64,000 bases of DNA from Dokdonella sp. (GTDB lineage: Bacteria > Pseudomonadota > Gammaproteobacteria > Xanthomonadales > Rhodanobacteraceae): contig NZ_JAGIAG010000003.1 in the NCBI RefSeq assembly GCF_017744955.1, forward strand, positions 62,001 through 126,000. The letters run 5' to 3'. Both the position numbers and the translations under genes were made by a program. The notes beneath the pieces were generated by a model. It was not told the DNA's origin. It saw nothing but the letters and a program-made list of their open reading frames with translations, and ran no database searches. Position 1 is the first letter of the stretch. The number at the start of each line of letters is the position of its first letter. This document shows, piece after piece, positions 31,108 to 39,859 of the stretch.

Positions 31108-31500
31108 TTACGAATAGCGGAACTCGCCCACCCAATGTCGCGACGTATCTCCATTCGCGTAGATGTTCAGTCTCTGCGCGCCGTCGACGATGGGGTCCGG
31201 GTCGACCAGCTCCAATAGCGGCTGCGCGCTACCGTTGAGGCACACCCGGACGCGGCCGCCGCCGTTGGCCAGCCGGAGCGTCAGCGCCTGGGTGGCCGGA
31301 TCGACGCCGTGCGGCGCCTGCCCCTGATACTCCGCGCCGCGGTAGAGCCGCACGTTCGCCTGCTGAATCTTCGCCACGTAGCCTGCGTTCCCCTCGCTAG
31401 CGTGGATGTGCACGATCAGCTCGGCGTAGCCGTCCGTCGTGGACGGGCGCCACATGACCCGTACGGGCTGGTCGCCGCCGAGCAGCCCGGCCAGCAGCAC
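31108..31500 (-). CDS. LamG-like domain protein, probably a truncated remnant
   Basis: A 130-residue frame starting at GTG. The hydrophobic MLLAGLLGG start is too short for a clear signal. The rest has the beta-rich pattern of a laminin-G/concanavalin-like domain: VAKIQQANVRLYRG, LTLRLANGGGRVRVCLNGS, and INIYANGDTSRHWVGEFRYS-like strands near the C-terminus. Such domains are normally C-terminal parts of large secreted proteins, and here no larger gene precedes it: the frame is open for only 27 codons upstream. It is probably the end of a disrupted secreted-protein gene. Confidence 0.45.
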   Translation of the reverse strand: MLLAGLLGGDQPVRVMWRPSTTDGYAELIVHIHASEGNAGYVAKIQQANVRLYRGAEYQGQAPHGVDPATQALTLRLANGGGRVRVCLNGSAQPLLELVDPDPIVDGAQRLNIYANGDTSRHWVGEFRYS

Positions 31501-31561
31501 GCCGAGCGTCTTTCGCCAGCTCAGCGAGCGGCCACCTTCTCCTTTTGAACGCTCTACTTGA

Positions 31562-31696
31562 CGGGGAAGGCTACGTACGGACGTGCCCTACGCGGTGCAG
31601 ACCTTTCCGCCCCACATCAACAGCTTCGGCGTGATCGCCGGCTACTACGTCGACACGGAGAACCACAACCACGGCTTCGTCGCGACGCCGTGGTGA
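31562..31696 (+). pseudogene. C-terminal fragment of a HAF-repeat-type secreted protein
   Basis: A 45-codon frame, bounded by an in-frame stop at 31559–31561 and ending TGA at 31694–31696, reads INSFGVIAGYYVDTENHNHGF near its end. This is the motif (GxIxGYYxDxxxxNHGFV) found repeatedly in extracellular HAF-type repeat proteins. Only one repeat is present, with no start or export signal. It looks like a leftover 3' end. Confidence 0.55.
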
Positions 31697-31761
31697 GTAC
31701 TTGAGCCCACGATCGGGAACGCGAAGGCTCCTCGACGCCGAGGCGCCTTCGCGAACGTCGC

Positions 31762-32538
31762 TCAGCCAGCCGCGCCGCCGAGCAGCCGCTCGGTGCGCGC
31801 GAGATCCTCGGCCGTGTCCACGCCGGGCGGGAACGGCTCCGGCGCCAGGCGCACCGCGATCGCATGGCCGTGCTCGAGCGCGCGCAGCTGCTCCAGCGAT
31901 TCGAGCTGCTCCAGCGGCGTGCGCGGCAGCGTGGCGAAGCGGCGCAGGAAACCGGCGCGATAGGCGTAAATGCCGATGTGGCGCAGGAACGGGCCCGCAG
32001 GCAGCGTCTGGCGCGTCTGCGCGAACGCGTCGCGCGGCCACGGCAGCGGCGCGCGGCTGAAGTACAGCGCGCGCCCGGAGGCGGCGCGCACGAGCTTGAC
32101 GCAGTTCGGATCGAACAACTCGGCGGCGTCGTGCAGCGGCGTCGCCAGCGTCGCCATCGGCGCGTCGTCCGCGGCCAGCGCCGCGGCGACCTCGCGGATG
32201 CCGCTGGCCGGCGCCAGCGGCTCGTCGCCTTGCAGGTTGATCACGATCGCGTCGTCGGCCCAGCCGCACAGGTCGGCGCTCTCGGCCAGGCGGTCGCTGC
32301 CGGAGGCGTGGTCGGCGCGCGTCATCACCACGCGCACGCCGCTGCCCGCGAGCGCCGCTTCGATGCGCGCGTCGTCGGTCGCGACGACGACGTCGGCCGC
32401 CCCGGCCGCGCGCGCGCGCCGCGCCACGTGCACGATCATCGGCTCGCCGGCCAGCGGCAGCAGCATCTTGCCGGGCAGGCGCGTCGAGCCGTAGCGCGCC
32501 GGGATCGCGACGATGAAGGGAGGAGTCTCGCTGCGCAT
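31762..32538 (-). CDS. kdsB: 3-deoxy-manno-octulosonate cytidylyltransferase
   Basis: A 258-residue enzyme that activates KDO with CTP for lipopolysaccharide core synthesis. The family start [20 protein letters not shown] is present, followed by [32 protein letters not shown] and [18 protein letters not shown] 32538 (MRSETPP) is chosen because it is nearest the conserved domain; two more ATGs at 32553 and 32568 are created by a 15-base tandem duplication and give a longer N-terminus. It lies next to the gene debris of the island. Confidence 0.95.
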   Translation of the reverse strand: MRSETPPFIVAIPARYGSTRLPGKMLLPLAGEPMIVHVARRARAAGAADVVVATDDARIEAALAGSGVRVVMTRADHASGSDRLAESADLCGWADDAIVINLQGDEPLAPASGIREVAAALAADDAPMATLATPLHDAAELFDPNCVKLVRAASGRALYFSRAPLPWPRDAFAQTRQTLPAGPFLRHIGIYAYRAGFLRRFATLPRTPLEQLESLEQLRALEHGHAIAVRLAPEPFPPGVDTAEDLARTERLLGGAAG

Positions 32539-32542
32539 CGGC

Positions 32543-32572
32543 TCGGTGCCCATGAAATCGGTGCCCATGAAG
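32543..32572. repeat. 15-base tandem duplication at the kdsB start
   Basis: Two adjacent copies of TCGGTGCCCATGAAA/G, at 32543–32557 and 32558–32572. Read on the minus strand each adds a potential ATG and five residues ([10 protein letters not shown]), so the true start is uncertain. Confidence 0.7.
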
Positions 32573-32723
32573 TCGCTGTCCGTCGAACGTGTCCGTCGAC
32601 TGCGTTGCGCAGGCGCCGGCGAATGCGTCAGCGTAGCGGAGCGCGCGCCGCCGCGACAACGCGAGCCGCGCGGTGGACGATGCTAGGATGCGCGCCTCTT
32701 CCGCCGGTCCCTTCCGCCCACTC

Positions 32724-33656
32724 GTGAACACGCCCGCCGCCGCGTCGCCCACGGCAACCGCCCTGCCGCTGCGCGCGGTCGCCTGGATGGTCGCCAGCAC
32801 GCTCAGCTTCGGCACGATGGCGGTGCTGATCCGCATCGCCTCGGCGCGCGTGCATCCGTTCGAGATCGCCTTCCTGCGCAGCCTGTTCGGCGCGCTCGCC
32901 GCGCTGCCGCTCCTGTGGATGCGCGGTCCGGGCATCCTGCGCACCGACCGGCTCGGCTTCTACACGCTGCGCTGCGCGATCGGCGCGCTGTCGATGCTGG
33001 CCGGCTTCTGGGCGATCGCACACCTGCCGCTGGCGCAGGCGATCGCGCTGTCGTATTCCTCGCCGCTGTTCGTCACCATCGGCGCGGTGCTGTTCCTCGG
33101 CGAAGCCGTGCGCCTGCGCCGCTGGACCGCGGTCGCCGCCGGTTTCGTCGGCGTGCTGGTGATCGTGCGCCCGGGCGGCGACGGCTTCACCGCCGCCAGC
33201 CTGGTCGCGCTGTTCTCGGCGGCGATGACCGGCGTGGTCACGATCAGCATCAAGTTCCTCTCGCGCAGCGATCCGGCCGACACCATCGTGCTGCTGACGA
33301 CCTGGCTGTGGGTGCCGCTGTCGCTGCCGGCCGCGCTGCTGGTCTGGCAATGGCCGCCGGCGGACCTGTGGCCGTGGCTGGTCGTGATCGGCGTGCTCGG
33401 CACGCTCGGCCAGTACGCCTGGACGCACGCGCTGAAACTCGCCGACGCCTCCTCGCTGGCACCGTTCAGCTACCTGCAGCTGGTCTTCGTCGCGGTGCTG
33501 GCCTGGCTGCTGTTCGGCGAGGCGCCGGACCGCTACACCGCGCTCGGCGCGGCGATCGTCATCGGCGCCAGCCTCTACATCGCGCGGCGCGAAGCGCTGC
33601 TCGCGCGCCAGCACCGCCGGCAGCCGCCGTCGGAAAAAGCCGAACCGCAGATCTGA
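32724..33656 (+). CDS. EamA/DMT-family transporter
   Basis: A 310-residue inner-membrane protein with ten predicted helices in two EamA halves. Typical features are the first helix WMVASTLSFGTMAVLIR, the RSLFGALAALPLL segment, and YSSPLFVTIGAVLFLGEAVR at the end of the first half, repeated as FSYLQLVFVAVLAWLLFGEA in the second. The start is uncertain: GTG 32724 is preferred because an extended -10 box (TGCTAGGAT) overlaps the upstream candidates ATG 32688 and GTG 32673. Substrate unknown; drug/metabolite export is usual. Confidence 0.88.
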   Translation: MNTPAAASPTATALPLRAVAWMVASTLSFGTMAVLIRIASARVHPFEIAFLRSLFGALAALPLLWMRGPGILRTDRLGFYTLRCAIGALSMLAGFWAIAHLPLAQAIALSYSSPLFVTIGAVLFLGEAVRLRRWTAVAAGFVGVLVIVRPGGDGFTAASLVALFSAAMTGVVTISIKFLSRSDPADTIVLLTTWLWVPLSLPAALLVWQWPPADLWPWLVVIGVLGTLGQYAWTHALKLADASSLAPFSYLQLVFVAVLAWLLFGEAPDRYTALGAAIVIGASLYIARREALLARQHRRQPPSEKAEPQI

Positions 33657-33664
33657 GACGCCTC

Positions 33665-34246
33665 ATGACCGAAACGCCGCCGGAACCCACTCCCACACCC
33701 AAGCCTTCGTCGCGGCCGGACCTGATCAGCGTCATCGCACTCGCGGTCAGCGTGTTTGCACTCGCCATCGGCGCCTGGCAGACGCGCCTGATGCAGAGCC
33801 AGGCGCGCGCCAGCGTGTGGCCATACCTCGCCATCGGCTACACCTACAGCAACAACGTCGACTCCAACGGCTTCATCTGGACCATCGACAACAACGGCGT
33901 CGGCCCGGCGCGCGTGCAGTCGGTCACGGTGAGCCTCGACGACAAGCCGGTGCGCAACTGGGACGAGATGATCGCCGCGCTCGGCATGCGCGAGCGCACG
34001 AGCACCGCGACCACCAGCTTCGCCGGCGCGGTGATTCCGCCGAACACGAACCGCGAGACGACGGTCGCGGCGCTTCGCGTGCATGGCCGCGAGTTGGCCG
34101 CCTTGTTCAAGGACGCGATCCCGCGCTTCAAGATGGACATCTGCTACTGCTCGGTCTACGACGATTGCTGGGTCGCGCACTGGCAGCGCTGGCAGGTCGA
34201 CCCTGTGGACCGCTGCACGACCGACGGGACGCAGTTCGAGCAGTGA
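33665..34246 (+). CDS. Single-pass membrane protein of unknown function
   Basis: A 193-residue protein. The first 20 residues are Pro/Thr-rich, followed by one hydrophobic helix (LISVIALAVSVFALAIGAWQ). The rest looks like a soluble domain with VWPYLAIGYTYSNN, WTIDNNGVGPARVQSVTV, and a Cys-rich end (ICYCSVYDDCW). The gene begins eight bases after the transporter stop, so they may be co-transcribed. No family recognised. Confidence 0.75.
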   Translation: MTETPPEPTPTPKPSSRPDLISVIALAVSVFALAIGAWQTRLMQSQARASVWPYLAIGYTYSNNVDSNGFIWTIDNNGVGPARVQSVTVSLDDKPVRNWDEMIAALGMRERTSTATTSFAGAVIPPNTNRETTVAALRVHGRELAALFKDAIPRFKMDICYCSVYDDCWVAHWQRWQVDPVDRCTTDGTQFEQ

Positions 34247-34346
34247 CGCGTGCGATCGTGCTCGATCCCTGCGATCCGGCTGGCCCGACGCGTCGCGCAG
34301 ATGCGCCTTCGGTGAGTCCGCCCGCGGCCATCGCCGGCCGCGCTTC

Positions 34347-35264
34347 TCACCGATCCTCGTCGATCCCGGCCTGACCCAGGAACGCCTCGACTTCTTCCCG
34401 CCGCGGGATGCTGGCCTGCGCGCCCAACCGCGTGCAGGCCAGCGCCGAGGCGGCGCAGGCCTCGCGCAACGCGCATGGCACCTCCGCGCCGCGCGCGAGC
34501 GCGGCGACCAAGGCGCCGCAGAACGTGTCGCCGGCGCCGGTGGTGTCGACGACCTCGACCGGGAACGCCGGCTGCTCCAGCATTTCCGTACCGATGCGCG
34601 CCAGGCAGCCGCGCTCGCCCAGCGTGACGATGACCCAGGGCACGCCGATGCGCGCGAGATTCGCTTCGATCGCCGCCTCCGCGCCGGCCAGCGCGGCGAG
34701 TTCGCCTTCGTTGACGATCAGCACGTCGACGTCGGCCAGCAGCTCCGCCGGCAGCGCCTGCGCCGGCGCTGCGTTCAACACGACGCGCACGCCGGCCGCG
34801 CGCGCCGCGCGCGCGTAGGCGGCGACGCTGGCGAGCGGCGTTTCCAGTTGCAGCAGCAGGTGGCCGACACCGTCCAGCGACGGCAGGTCCTGCGGCCGCA
34901 GCGCCGAGTTCGCGCCGGGCGCGACGGTGATCGCGTTCTCGCCTCGGTCGGAGACGCAGATGAAGGCCGTGCCGGTCGGCTGCTCGCGTTGCCGGCGGAT
35001 GTCCAGCTCGACGCCGGCGGAACGCAGCGAGTCCTCGATCGGCTCGGCGAACGCATCCTCGCCGAGCGCCAGCAGCATGCGCGTCGCCGCGCCGCCGGCA
35101 CGCGCGCAGGCGGCGGCTTGGTTGGCGCCCTTGCCGCCCGGGAACGTGCGGAACTCGCCGCCGAGGACCGTCTCGCCCGGCGCCGGCACGTGCGGTGCGC
35201 GCACCACGAAATCGAGGTTCGCGGAGCCGGCGACGAGAATCGAGGAGCGCGTTCGAGAAGACAT
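34347..35264 (-). CDS. Ribokinase-family (PfkB) sugar kinase
   Basis: A 305-residue kinase. Motifs: SANLDFVVRAPHVPAPGETV at the N-terminus, GGKGANQAAACARAGG (substrate-binding Gly/Asn residues), VIVTLGERGCL and DTTGAGDTFCGALVAALARG with the catalytic Asp. These features match ribokinase more than fructokinase. The start ATG is at 35264. No ribose transporter or repressor is adjacent, so the natural sugar is not certain. Confidence 0.88.
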   Translation of the reverse strand: MSSRTRSSILVAGSANLDFVVRAPHVPAPGETVLGGEFRTFPGGKGANQAAACARAGGAATRMLLALGEDAFAEPIEDSLRSAGVELDIRRQREQPTGTAFICVSDRGENAITVAPGANSALRPQDLPSLDGVGHLLLQLETPLASVAAYARAARAAGVRVVLNAAPAQALPAELLADVDVLIVNEGELAALAGAEAAIEANLARIGVPWVIVTLGERGCLARIGTEMLEQPAFPVEVVDTTGAGDTFCGALVAALARGAEVPCALREACAASALACTRLGAQASIPRREEVEAFLGQAGIDEDR

Positions 35265-35356
35265 CGGGCAGGTCCGCGGAAGGGAATGGACGCCGCCGCG
35301 AACCGGCGCAGCGAACGGTCGCCCAGTGTGCCGCAGCCGCGCGGCGGCGATCCACC

Positions 35357-37051
35357 CTAGCGCGAGGCGGTCGCTCCGCGCTCGACCGTCGACAGCAGCG
35401 ACTGTAGCGACACGCCGCGTTCCAGAGCCGGCGCCCAGACCAGCGCGACGTCGCCCGCGGCGAGCGGCGCGAACCGGTGCCCGCCGGCCGCCAGGTGCAC
35501 CGGGCCGTCGACGAAACGGTCGCCGTCGAGCCACCCCGGCACGCCGCCGTGGCGATCGACGAAGCGGTAGTCGCTGGCGATCGCGACGTCGAAGTCGACG
35601 CCCTTCCCCGCCGCGAGCGGTCCCAGATGGCGGCCGGCGATGCGCAGCCAGCCGTCGAGCGAGAGGTAGTTCGCCTCGACGAAGGCGCGGTCCGCAGCGG
35701 GCAGATGGTCGTCCACCAGCAGCGCGGTCGAGGTCGCCTCCAGGCGTTGGGGAAGATCGTCGCGGATCGAGCCGTCGCGCAGGCGCTGCTCGGTGACCCG
35801 CTCGATCACCCAGAAGAACGGCCGTCGACGGAAGATCGACTCGCCCTTCGGATCCATCACGTACTCGCCGGGCCGGCTCAGGGACAGGATCCGCGCGAGT
35901 TCGTCCTTCGACGGCGCATAGCGATCCGGGCTGCCCAGAACCCCGATCGCCAGCGCGCCGAACGCGAGCGCCAGCGGCACATATCGCAATGCGAAGCGCA
36001 TCGGCGCGGCGCGGTGCCCGCCGCCCTCCGCCAGCAGCGCCGCCGGCAGCAGCGCGATCAGCGGCAGCACGGGCAGCAGGTCCTGGTGCGTGAACAGCGG
36101 CCAGTACGCGAACAGCGCGAGCAGGTAGCCGATCGCCGACAGCAGCACGACGCTGCCCCGTCGCCAGCGCGACGGCTTGGCGCGCGATCGCCAGTGCCGC
36201 GCGGCAGCGATCGCCAGCGCGTAGCCGACCGGAAACAGCCAGAAGTACCAGGCGCCGTGTTTCCAGCGGCCGAGATCCGCGACCACGTTGTGCTCGAAGA
36301 TCGCGTAGAGCGCCTGGCGCCAGGCGTCGTGCGCAATGAAATACACGGCGAAGGCGGCCGGAATCAGCAAGGCGCCGGCGAGACCGGCCGCCGCGCACTC
36401 GGCCCAAAGCTTCGGCCGCAGCGCGAGCCGCCGTCGATCGAGGACGAAGACGGTGGCCACGGCGAGCAGCGCAGTCCCGAGCAGCAGCGTCGTCTTCGCC
36501 GACACGCAGAACGTCGCGCCGGCCAAGACGCCGACCAGGAACGCGCGCAGGGTGGTAAACGGGCGCACCAGCGCCGCGGCGACCGTGCACAACCAGAGCA
36601 GCATCCACAGGTCGTCGGTACGGAACTGTGCGGAGGTGTTGAAGAACACCGGCGTCGCGCCGGCGAGCAGGGCCGCGTAGACGCCCACACGCGAGGACCA
36701 CAGGTCGCGGCCGATGCGCCAGGTCGCGTACAGCGCGCCGAAGTACAACGGGATCATCGCCAGCCGCGCCCACAGGACGACGTCGGCGCGCTCGCCGAGC
36801 AGCATCAGCAGCGGCGCGCACAGCAGGTGGAACAGCGGCGTGTGGTTGTCGAACACGTCGCGATAGACCACCAGGCCCTGCGTCCAGGCCCAGACCACGT
36901 GCAGGTGCTGCGCCTCGTCCGTGTCGGGCGCGAGGGTGAACGCGCGCACCACGCGCAGCACGAGCAGCAGCGCGAACGCGAACGTCGCCCAGGCGCGCGC
37001 CGAGCGCGGATCCCACCACGGCTGCTTTTGGTCGATCGGTATCGCCGGCAT
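35357..37051 (-). CDS. GT-C membrane glycosyltransferase-like protein
   Basis: A 564-residue integral membrane protein with about ten hydrophobic helices and a periplasmic C-terminal part. Early in the protein are TLAPDTDEAQHLHVVWAWTQ (acidic Asp/Glu pair after the first helix) and RDVFDNHTPLFHLL, typical of the GT-C/ArnT-PMT type that uses polyprenyl-linked sugar donors. It probably glycosylates a lipid or protein on the periplasmic side. No specific substrate is evident. It reads in the same direction as ispG and the ribokinase. Confidence 0.8.
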   Translation of the reverse strand: MPAIPIDQKQPWWDPRSARAWATFAFALLLVLRVVRAFTLAPDTDEAQHLHVVWAWTQGLVVYRDVFDNHTPLFHLLCAPLLMLLGERADVVLWARLAMIPLYFGALYATWRIGRDLWSSRVGVYAALLAGATPVFFNTSAQFRTDDLWMLLWLCTVAAALVRPFTTLRAFLVGVLAGATFCVSAKTTLLLGTALLAVATVFVLDRRRLALRPKLWAECAAAGLAGALLIPAAFAVYFIAHDAWRQALYAIFEHNVVADLGRWKHGAWYFWLFPVGYALAIAAARHWRSRAKPSRWRRGSVVLLSAIGYLLALFAYWPLFTHQDLLPVLPLIALLPAALLAEGGGHRAAPMRFALRYVPLALAFGALAIGVLGSPDRYAPSKDELARILSLSRPGEYVMDPKGESIFRRRPFFWVIERVTEQRLRDGSIRDDLPQRLEATSTALLVDDHLPAADRAFVEANYLSLDGWLRIAGRHLGPLAAGKGVDFDVAIASDYRFVDRHGGVPGWLDGDRFVDGPVHLAAGGHRFAPLAAGDVALVWAPALERGVSLQSLLSTVERGATASR

Positions 37052-37120
37052 GTCGGATCGCTCCTTCGATCCGCGCAGCCTGCGCCGGAAACCTTACGGA
37101 ATGGCCACAACGGCCCCGAG

Positions 37121-38368
37121 TCAGGCCGAGGCGCGCGCGGCGTAGCGTCGCGCGACATAGTCCTCGACGATGCCGACGAACTCGTGCGCGATGTTGTCGC
37201 CGCGCAAGGTCATCGCCTTCTGCCCGTCGATGAACACCGGCGCCGCAGGCGCCTCGCCGGTACCGGGCAGCGAGATGCCGATGTCGGCGTGCTTGGATTC
37301 GCCCGGGCCGTTGACCACGCAGCCCATCACCGCCAGCGTGAGGTTCTCCACGCCGTCGTACTTCAGCCGCCACTCGGGCATCTTCGCGCGCACGTGGTCC
37401 TGCACGGTCTTGGCCAGCTCCTGGAACAGCGTGCTGGTGGTGCGCCCGCAACCCGGACAGGCGGTGACCAGCGGCGTGAACGCGCGCAGGCCCATCGTCT
37501 GCAGCAGTTCCTGCGCGACGATCACCTCGCGCGTGCGCGATTCGCCGGGCTCCGGCGTCAGCGAGATGCGGATGGTGTCGCCGATGCCTTCCTGCAGCAG
37601 CACGGCCAGCGCAGCGCTGGAGGCGACGATGCCTTTCGAGCCCATGCCGGCCTCGGTCAGGCCGAGATGCAGCGCGTAGTCGCAGCGCGCGGCGAGGTCG
37701 CGGTAGACCGCGATCAGCTCCTGCACGCCGGAGACCTTGCACGACAGCACGATGCGCGCGCGCGGCAGGCCGAGTTCCTCGGCGCGCGCGGCGGAGTCGA
37801 GCGCGGAGCGGATCAGCGCCTCGCGGCCGACGCGCGCGGCGTCCCAGGGCTCGGCGCGTGTGTGGTTCTCGTCCATCAGCGCGGCGACCATCGACTGGTC
37901 GAGCGAGCCCCAGTTGGCGCCGATGCGCACCGGCTTGTCGTATCGCAGTGCGGTCTCGACGATCGCGGCGAACTGGGTGTCCTTCTTCTTGCCGAAGCCG
38001 ACGTTGCCGGGATTGATGCGGTATTTCGCCAGCGCCTCGGCACAGGCCGGTTCGCGCTCCAGCAACTGGTGGCCGTTGTAGTGGAAGTCGCCGATCAGCG
38101 GCGCGGCCACGCCCATCATGTCGAGCCGCTCGCGGATGCGCGGCACCGCCGCGGCGGCCTCCGGCGTGTTCACGGTGATGCGCACCAGCTCGGAACCGGC
38201 CCGGGCGAGTTCGGCCACCTGTTTGGCGGTGCCGGCGACGTCGGCGGTGTCGGTGTTGGTCATCGACTGCACCACGATCGGTACCGCTCCGCCGACCGTG
38301 GTCGGCCCGATACGCACCGGTACGCTGGCGCGCCGCTTCAACGCTGCGCTTTCACTGGAATGGGTCAT
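37121..38368 (-). CDS. ispG: (E)-4-hydroxy-3-methylbut-2-enyl-diphosphate synthase
   Basis: A 415-residue enzyme of the MEP isoprenoid pathway. [18 protein letters not shown] marks the TIM-barrel start, and the 4Fe-4S cluster ligands are in [11 protein letters not shown] and [13 protein letters not shown] 38368 is used; an upstream in-frame ATG at 38476 gives a poorly conserved extension. A TATAAT promoter element lies upstream on the same strand. Confidence 0.96.
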   Translation of the reverse strand: MTHSSESAALKRRASVPVRIGPTTVGGAVPIVVQSMTNTDTADVAGTAKQVAELARAGSELVRITVNTPEAAAAVPRIRERLDMMGVAAPLIGDFHYNGHQLLEREPACAEALAKYRINPGNVGFGKKKDTQFAAIVETALRYDKPVRIGANWGSLDQSMVAALMDENHTRAEPWDAARVGREALIRSALDSAARAEELGLPRARIVLSCKVSGVQELIAVYRDLAARCDYALHLGLTEAGMGSKGIVASSAALAVLLQEGIGDTIRISLTPEPGESRTREVIVAQELLQTMGLRAFTPLVTACPGCGRTTSTLFQELAKTVQDHVRAKMPEWRLKYDGVENLTLAVMGCVVNGPGESKHADIGISLPGTGEAPAAPVFIDGQKAMTLRGDNIAHEFVGIVEDYVARRYAARASA

Positions 38369-38452
38369 CTGCGGGTAGACGCGCCTGTGCGGCGCGAAGC
38401 TCGTGGGTCGTCCGGGACAGGGCGCGCCTACGCGGCGCACAGCTGGACGCGC

Positions 38453-38458
38453 ATTATA
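38453..38458 (-). promoter_or_regulatory. -10 element for ispG
   Basis: Reads TATAAT on the minus strand, about 85 bases before the ispG start codon. No good -35 box is visible at the usual distance. Confidence 0.45.
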
Positions 38459-38627
38459 CGGACGCCAGCGGCGCATCCGGCCGCCGCACCGCCCGCGCGC
38501 GGGCCGCCCCGGCGAAATTACCGATTCGTTACCGAGCCGTTATCGGCCCGTGCCGACACGCCCCCGTTTCCGGCCTAGAGTCGGCCCCTTACGCAGCGGG
38601 CGCGACCTGCGGCCCGCCGCGGCGGTC

Positions 38628-38636
38628 TGCTATAGT
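38628..38636 (+). promoter_or_regulatory. Extended -10 promoter for the CsgG-like lipoprotein gene
   Basis: TGCTATAGT is an extended -10 box (TGn followed by TATAGT) about 120 bases before the lipoprotein start. The region 38369–38756 holds this, the ispG promoter and a T-rich run (38656–38665), but no other gene. Confidence 0.5.
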
Positions 38637-38756
38637 CGCGCGCCGCGGGGGCGGGTCTTTTTTCTTTCCAGGCACATCTGGCACGCGATGCGGCGATTTC
38701 GCCGCGCCGGCCGTACGTCTGTCCGCCGCCGGCGTACCCCTCTACTGGAGCAAGCA

Positions 38757-39767
38757 ATGGAGAAGCACATGAATTCCGTGAAGATCGCCTGCGCGTTCGG
38801 CATCGCCACGCTGCTGGCCGGCTGCGCCACCGGGCCGCAGATGGGCGGCGGCAAGAACAATCCGGTGACGGGCGCCGCCGGCGGCTCGTCCTCGGTCAAC
38901 CGCAGCACCCAGCTCGAGCATTGCGATCGCCCGCTCGGCACCGCCGCGGTCGAGGAAGACACCTCGCAGCAGTGGTACGTGATCCTGACCTCGCAGTACC
39001 AGCTGCCGGCGACCACCCCGCTGCTGCGCCTGATGATCCAGCAGAGCAACTGCTTCGTGATCGTCGACCGCGGCCGCGCGATGGGTTCGATGATGGCCGA
39101 GCGCGACCTCGCCAAGTCGGGCGAGCTGCGCAACCGCAGCAACATGGGCGGCGGCCAGATGGTCGCGGCGGACTACATCATCACCCCGACGATCCAGTTC
39201 TCGCAGGAAACCGGCGGCGGCGGCCTCGGCGCGATCGCCGGCGCGTTCCACCCGCTGGCCGGCGCCGTCGCCGGCAGCATGAAGACCTCGGAAGCCTCGA
39301 CCGTGCTGATGCTGACCGACACGCGTTCGGGCGTGCAGGTCTCGGCCGCGCAGGGCAGCGCGCGCAACACCGACTTCGGCTTCGGCGGCGTGCTCGCCGG
39401 CGGCGCCGCGGCGGCCGGTGCGGGCGCCTACGCCAAGACCCCGCAGGGCAAGGTCATCGCCAGCGCGTTCATGGATTCCTACAACCAGATGGTGCAGGCG
39501 CTGCGCTCCTACGCGCCGCAGCGCGTGAACGGCGGCCTCGGCACCGGCGGCGAGCTGAAGGTCGACGGCGCCAGCAGCGCCGGCGCACCCGGCATGTCGC
39601 TGATCGACGCGCAGCGTCGCCTGAAGGACCTGGGTCTCTACAACGGCAAGCCGGACGGCATTTCCGGTCCGGGCACCTCCGGCGCGCTGCGCAAGTTCCA
39701 GCAGATCCGCGGCCTGCCGGTGACCGGCCAGCTGGACGATCCGACCGCCGCCGCGCTGCAGCAGTAA
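38757..39767 (+). CDS. CsgG/HfaB-like lipoprotein with peptidoglycan-binding domain
   Basis: A 336-residue lipoprotein: signal ending ATLLAGC, so Cys is lipidated. The middle is CsgG-like: QQSNCFVIVDRGRAMGSMMA, GGGQMVAADYIITPTIQFSQ, and a Gly-rich transmembrane part (GGGGLGAIAGAF, GGVLAGGAAAAGAGAY). The last 60 residues form a PG_binding_1 domain (DAQRRLKDLGLYNGKPDGIS). The layout suggests an outer-membrane export-pore-like lipoprotein tied to peptidoglycan; the cargo is unknown. Two starts have equally good ribosome sites: ATG 38757 (GGAGCAAGCA) and ATG 38769 (GGAGAAGCAC). A terminator follows. Confidence 0.85.
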   Translation: MEKHMNSVKIACAFGIATLLAGCATGPQMGGGKNNPVTGAAGGSSSVNRSTQLEHCDRPLGTAAVEEDTSQQWYVILTSQYQLPATTPLLRLMIQQSNCFVIVDRGRAMGSMMAERDLAKSGELRNRSNMGGGQMVAADYIITPTIQFSQETGGGGLGAIAGAFHPLAGAVAGSMKTSEASTVLMLTDTRSGVQVSAAQGSARNTDFGFGGVLAGGAAAAGAGAYAKTPQGKVIASAFMDSYNQMVQALRSYAPQRVNGGLGTGGELKVDGASSAGAPGMSLIDAQRRLKDLGLYNGKPDGISGPGTSGALRKFQQIRGLPVTGQLDDPTAAALQQ

Positions 39768-39791
39768 GCGACGCGTCGCGATCCGCGAACG

Positions 39792-39822
39792 ACGGCGCCG
39801 GGATTCGTCCCGGCGCCGTTTT
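39792..39822 (+). terminator. Intrinsic terminator after the CsgG-like gene
   Basis: Twelve-base perfect stem ACGGCGCCGGGA (39792–39803) and TCCCGGCGCCGT (39808–39819) with a TTCG loop, then TTT. It can also serve the convergent gene from the other side. Confidence 0.9.
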
Positions 39823-39859
39823 CGTTTGCGCGATCGGACAGGGCCGGGCAATACCGGAT

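Noticed and set aside
34347..37742. Single 1131-codon minus-strand frame
   Set aside because: Its end is the genuine ribokinase gene (34347–35264); the rest is a shadow of the membrane protein and ispG in another frame.
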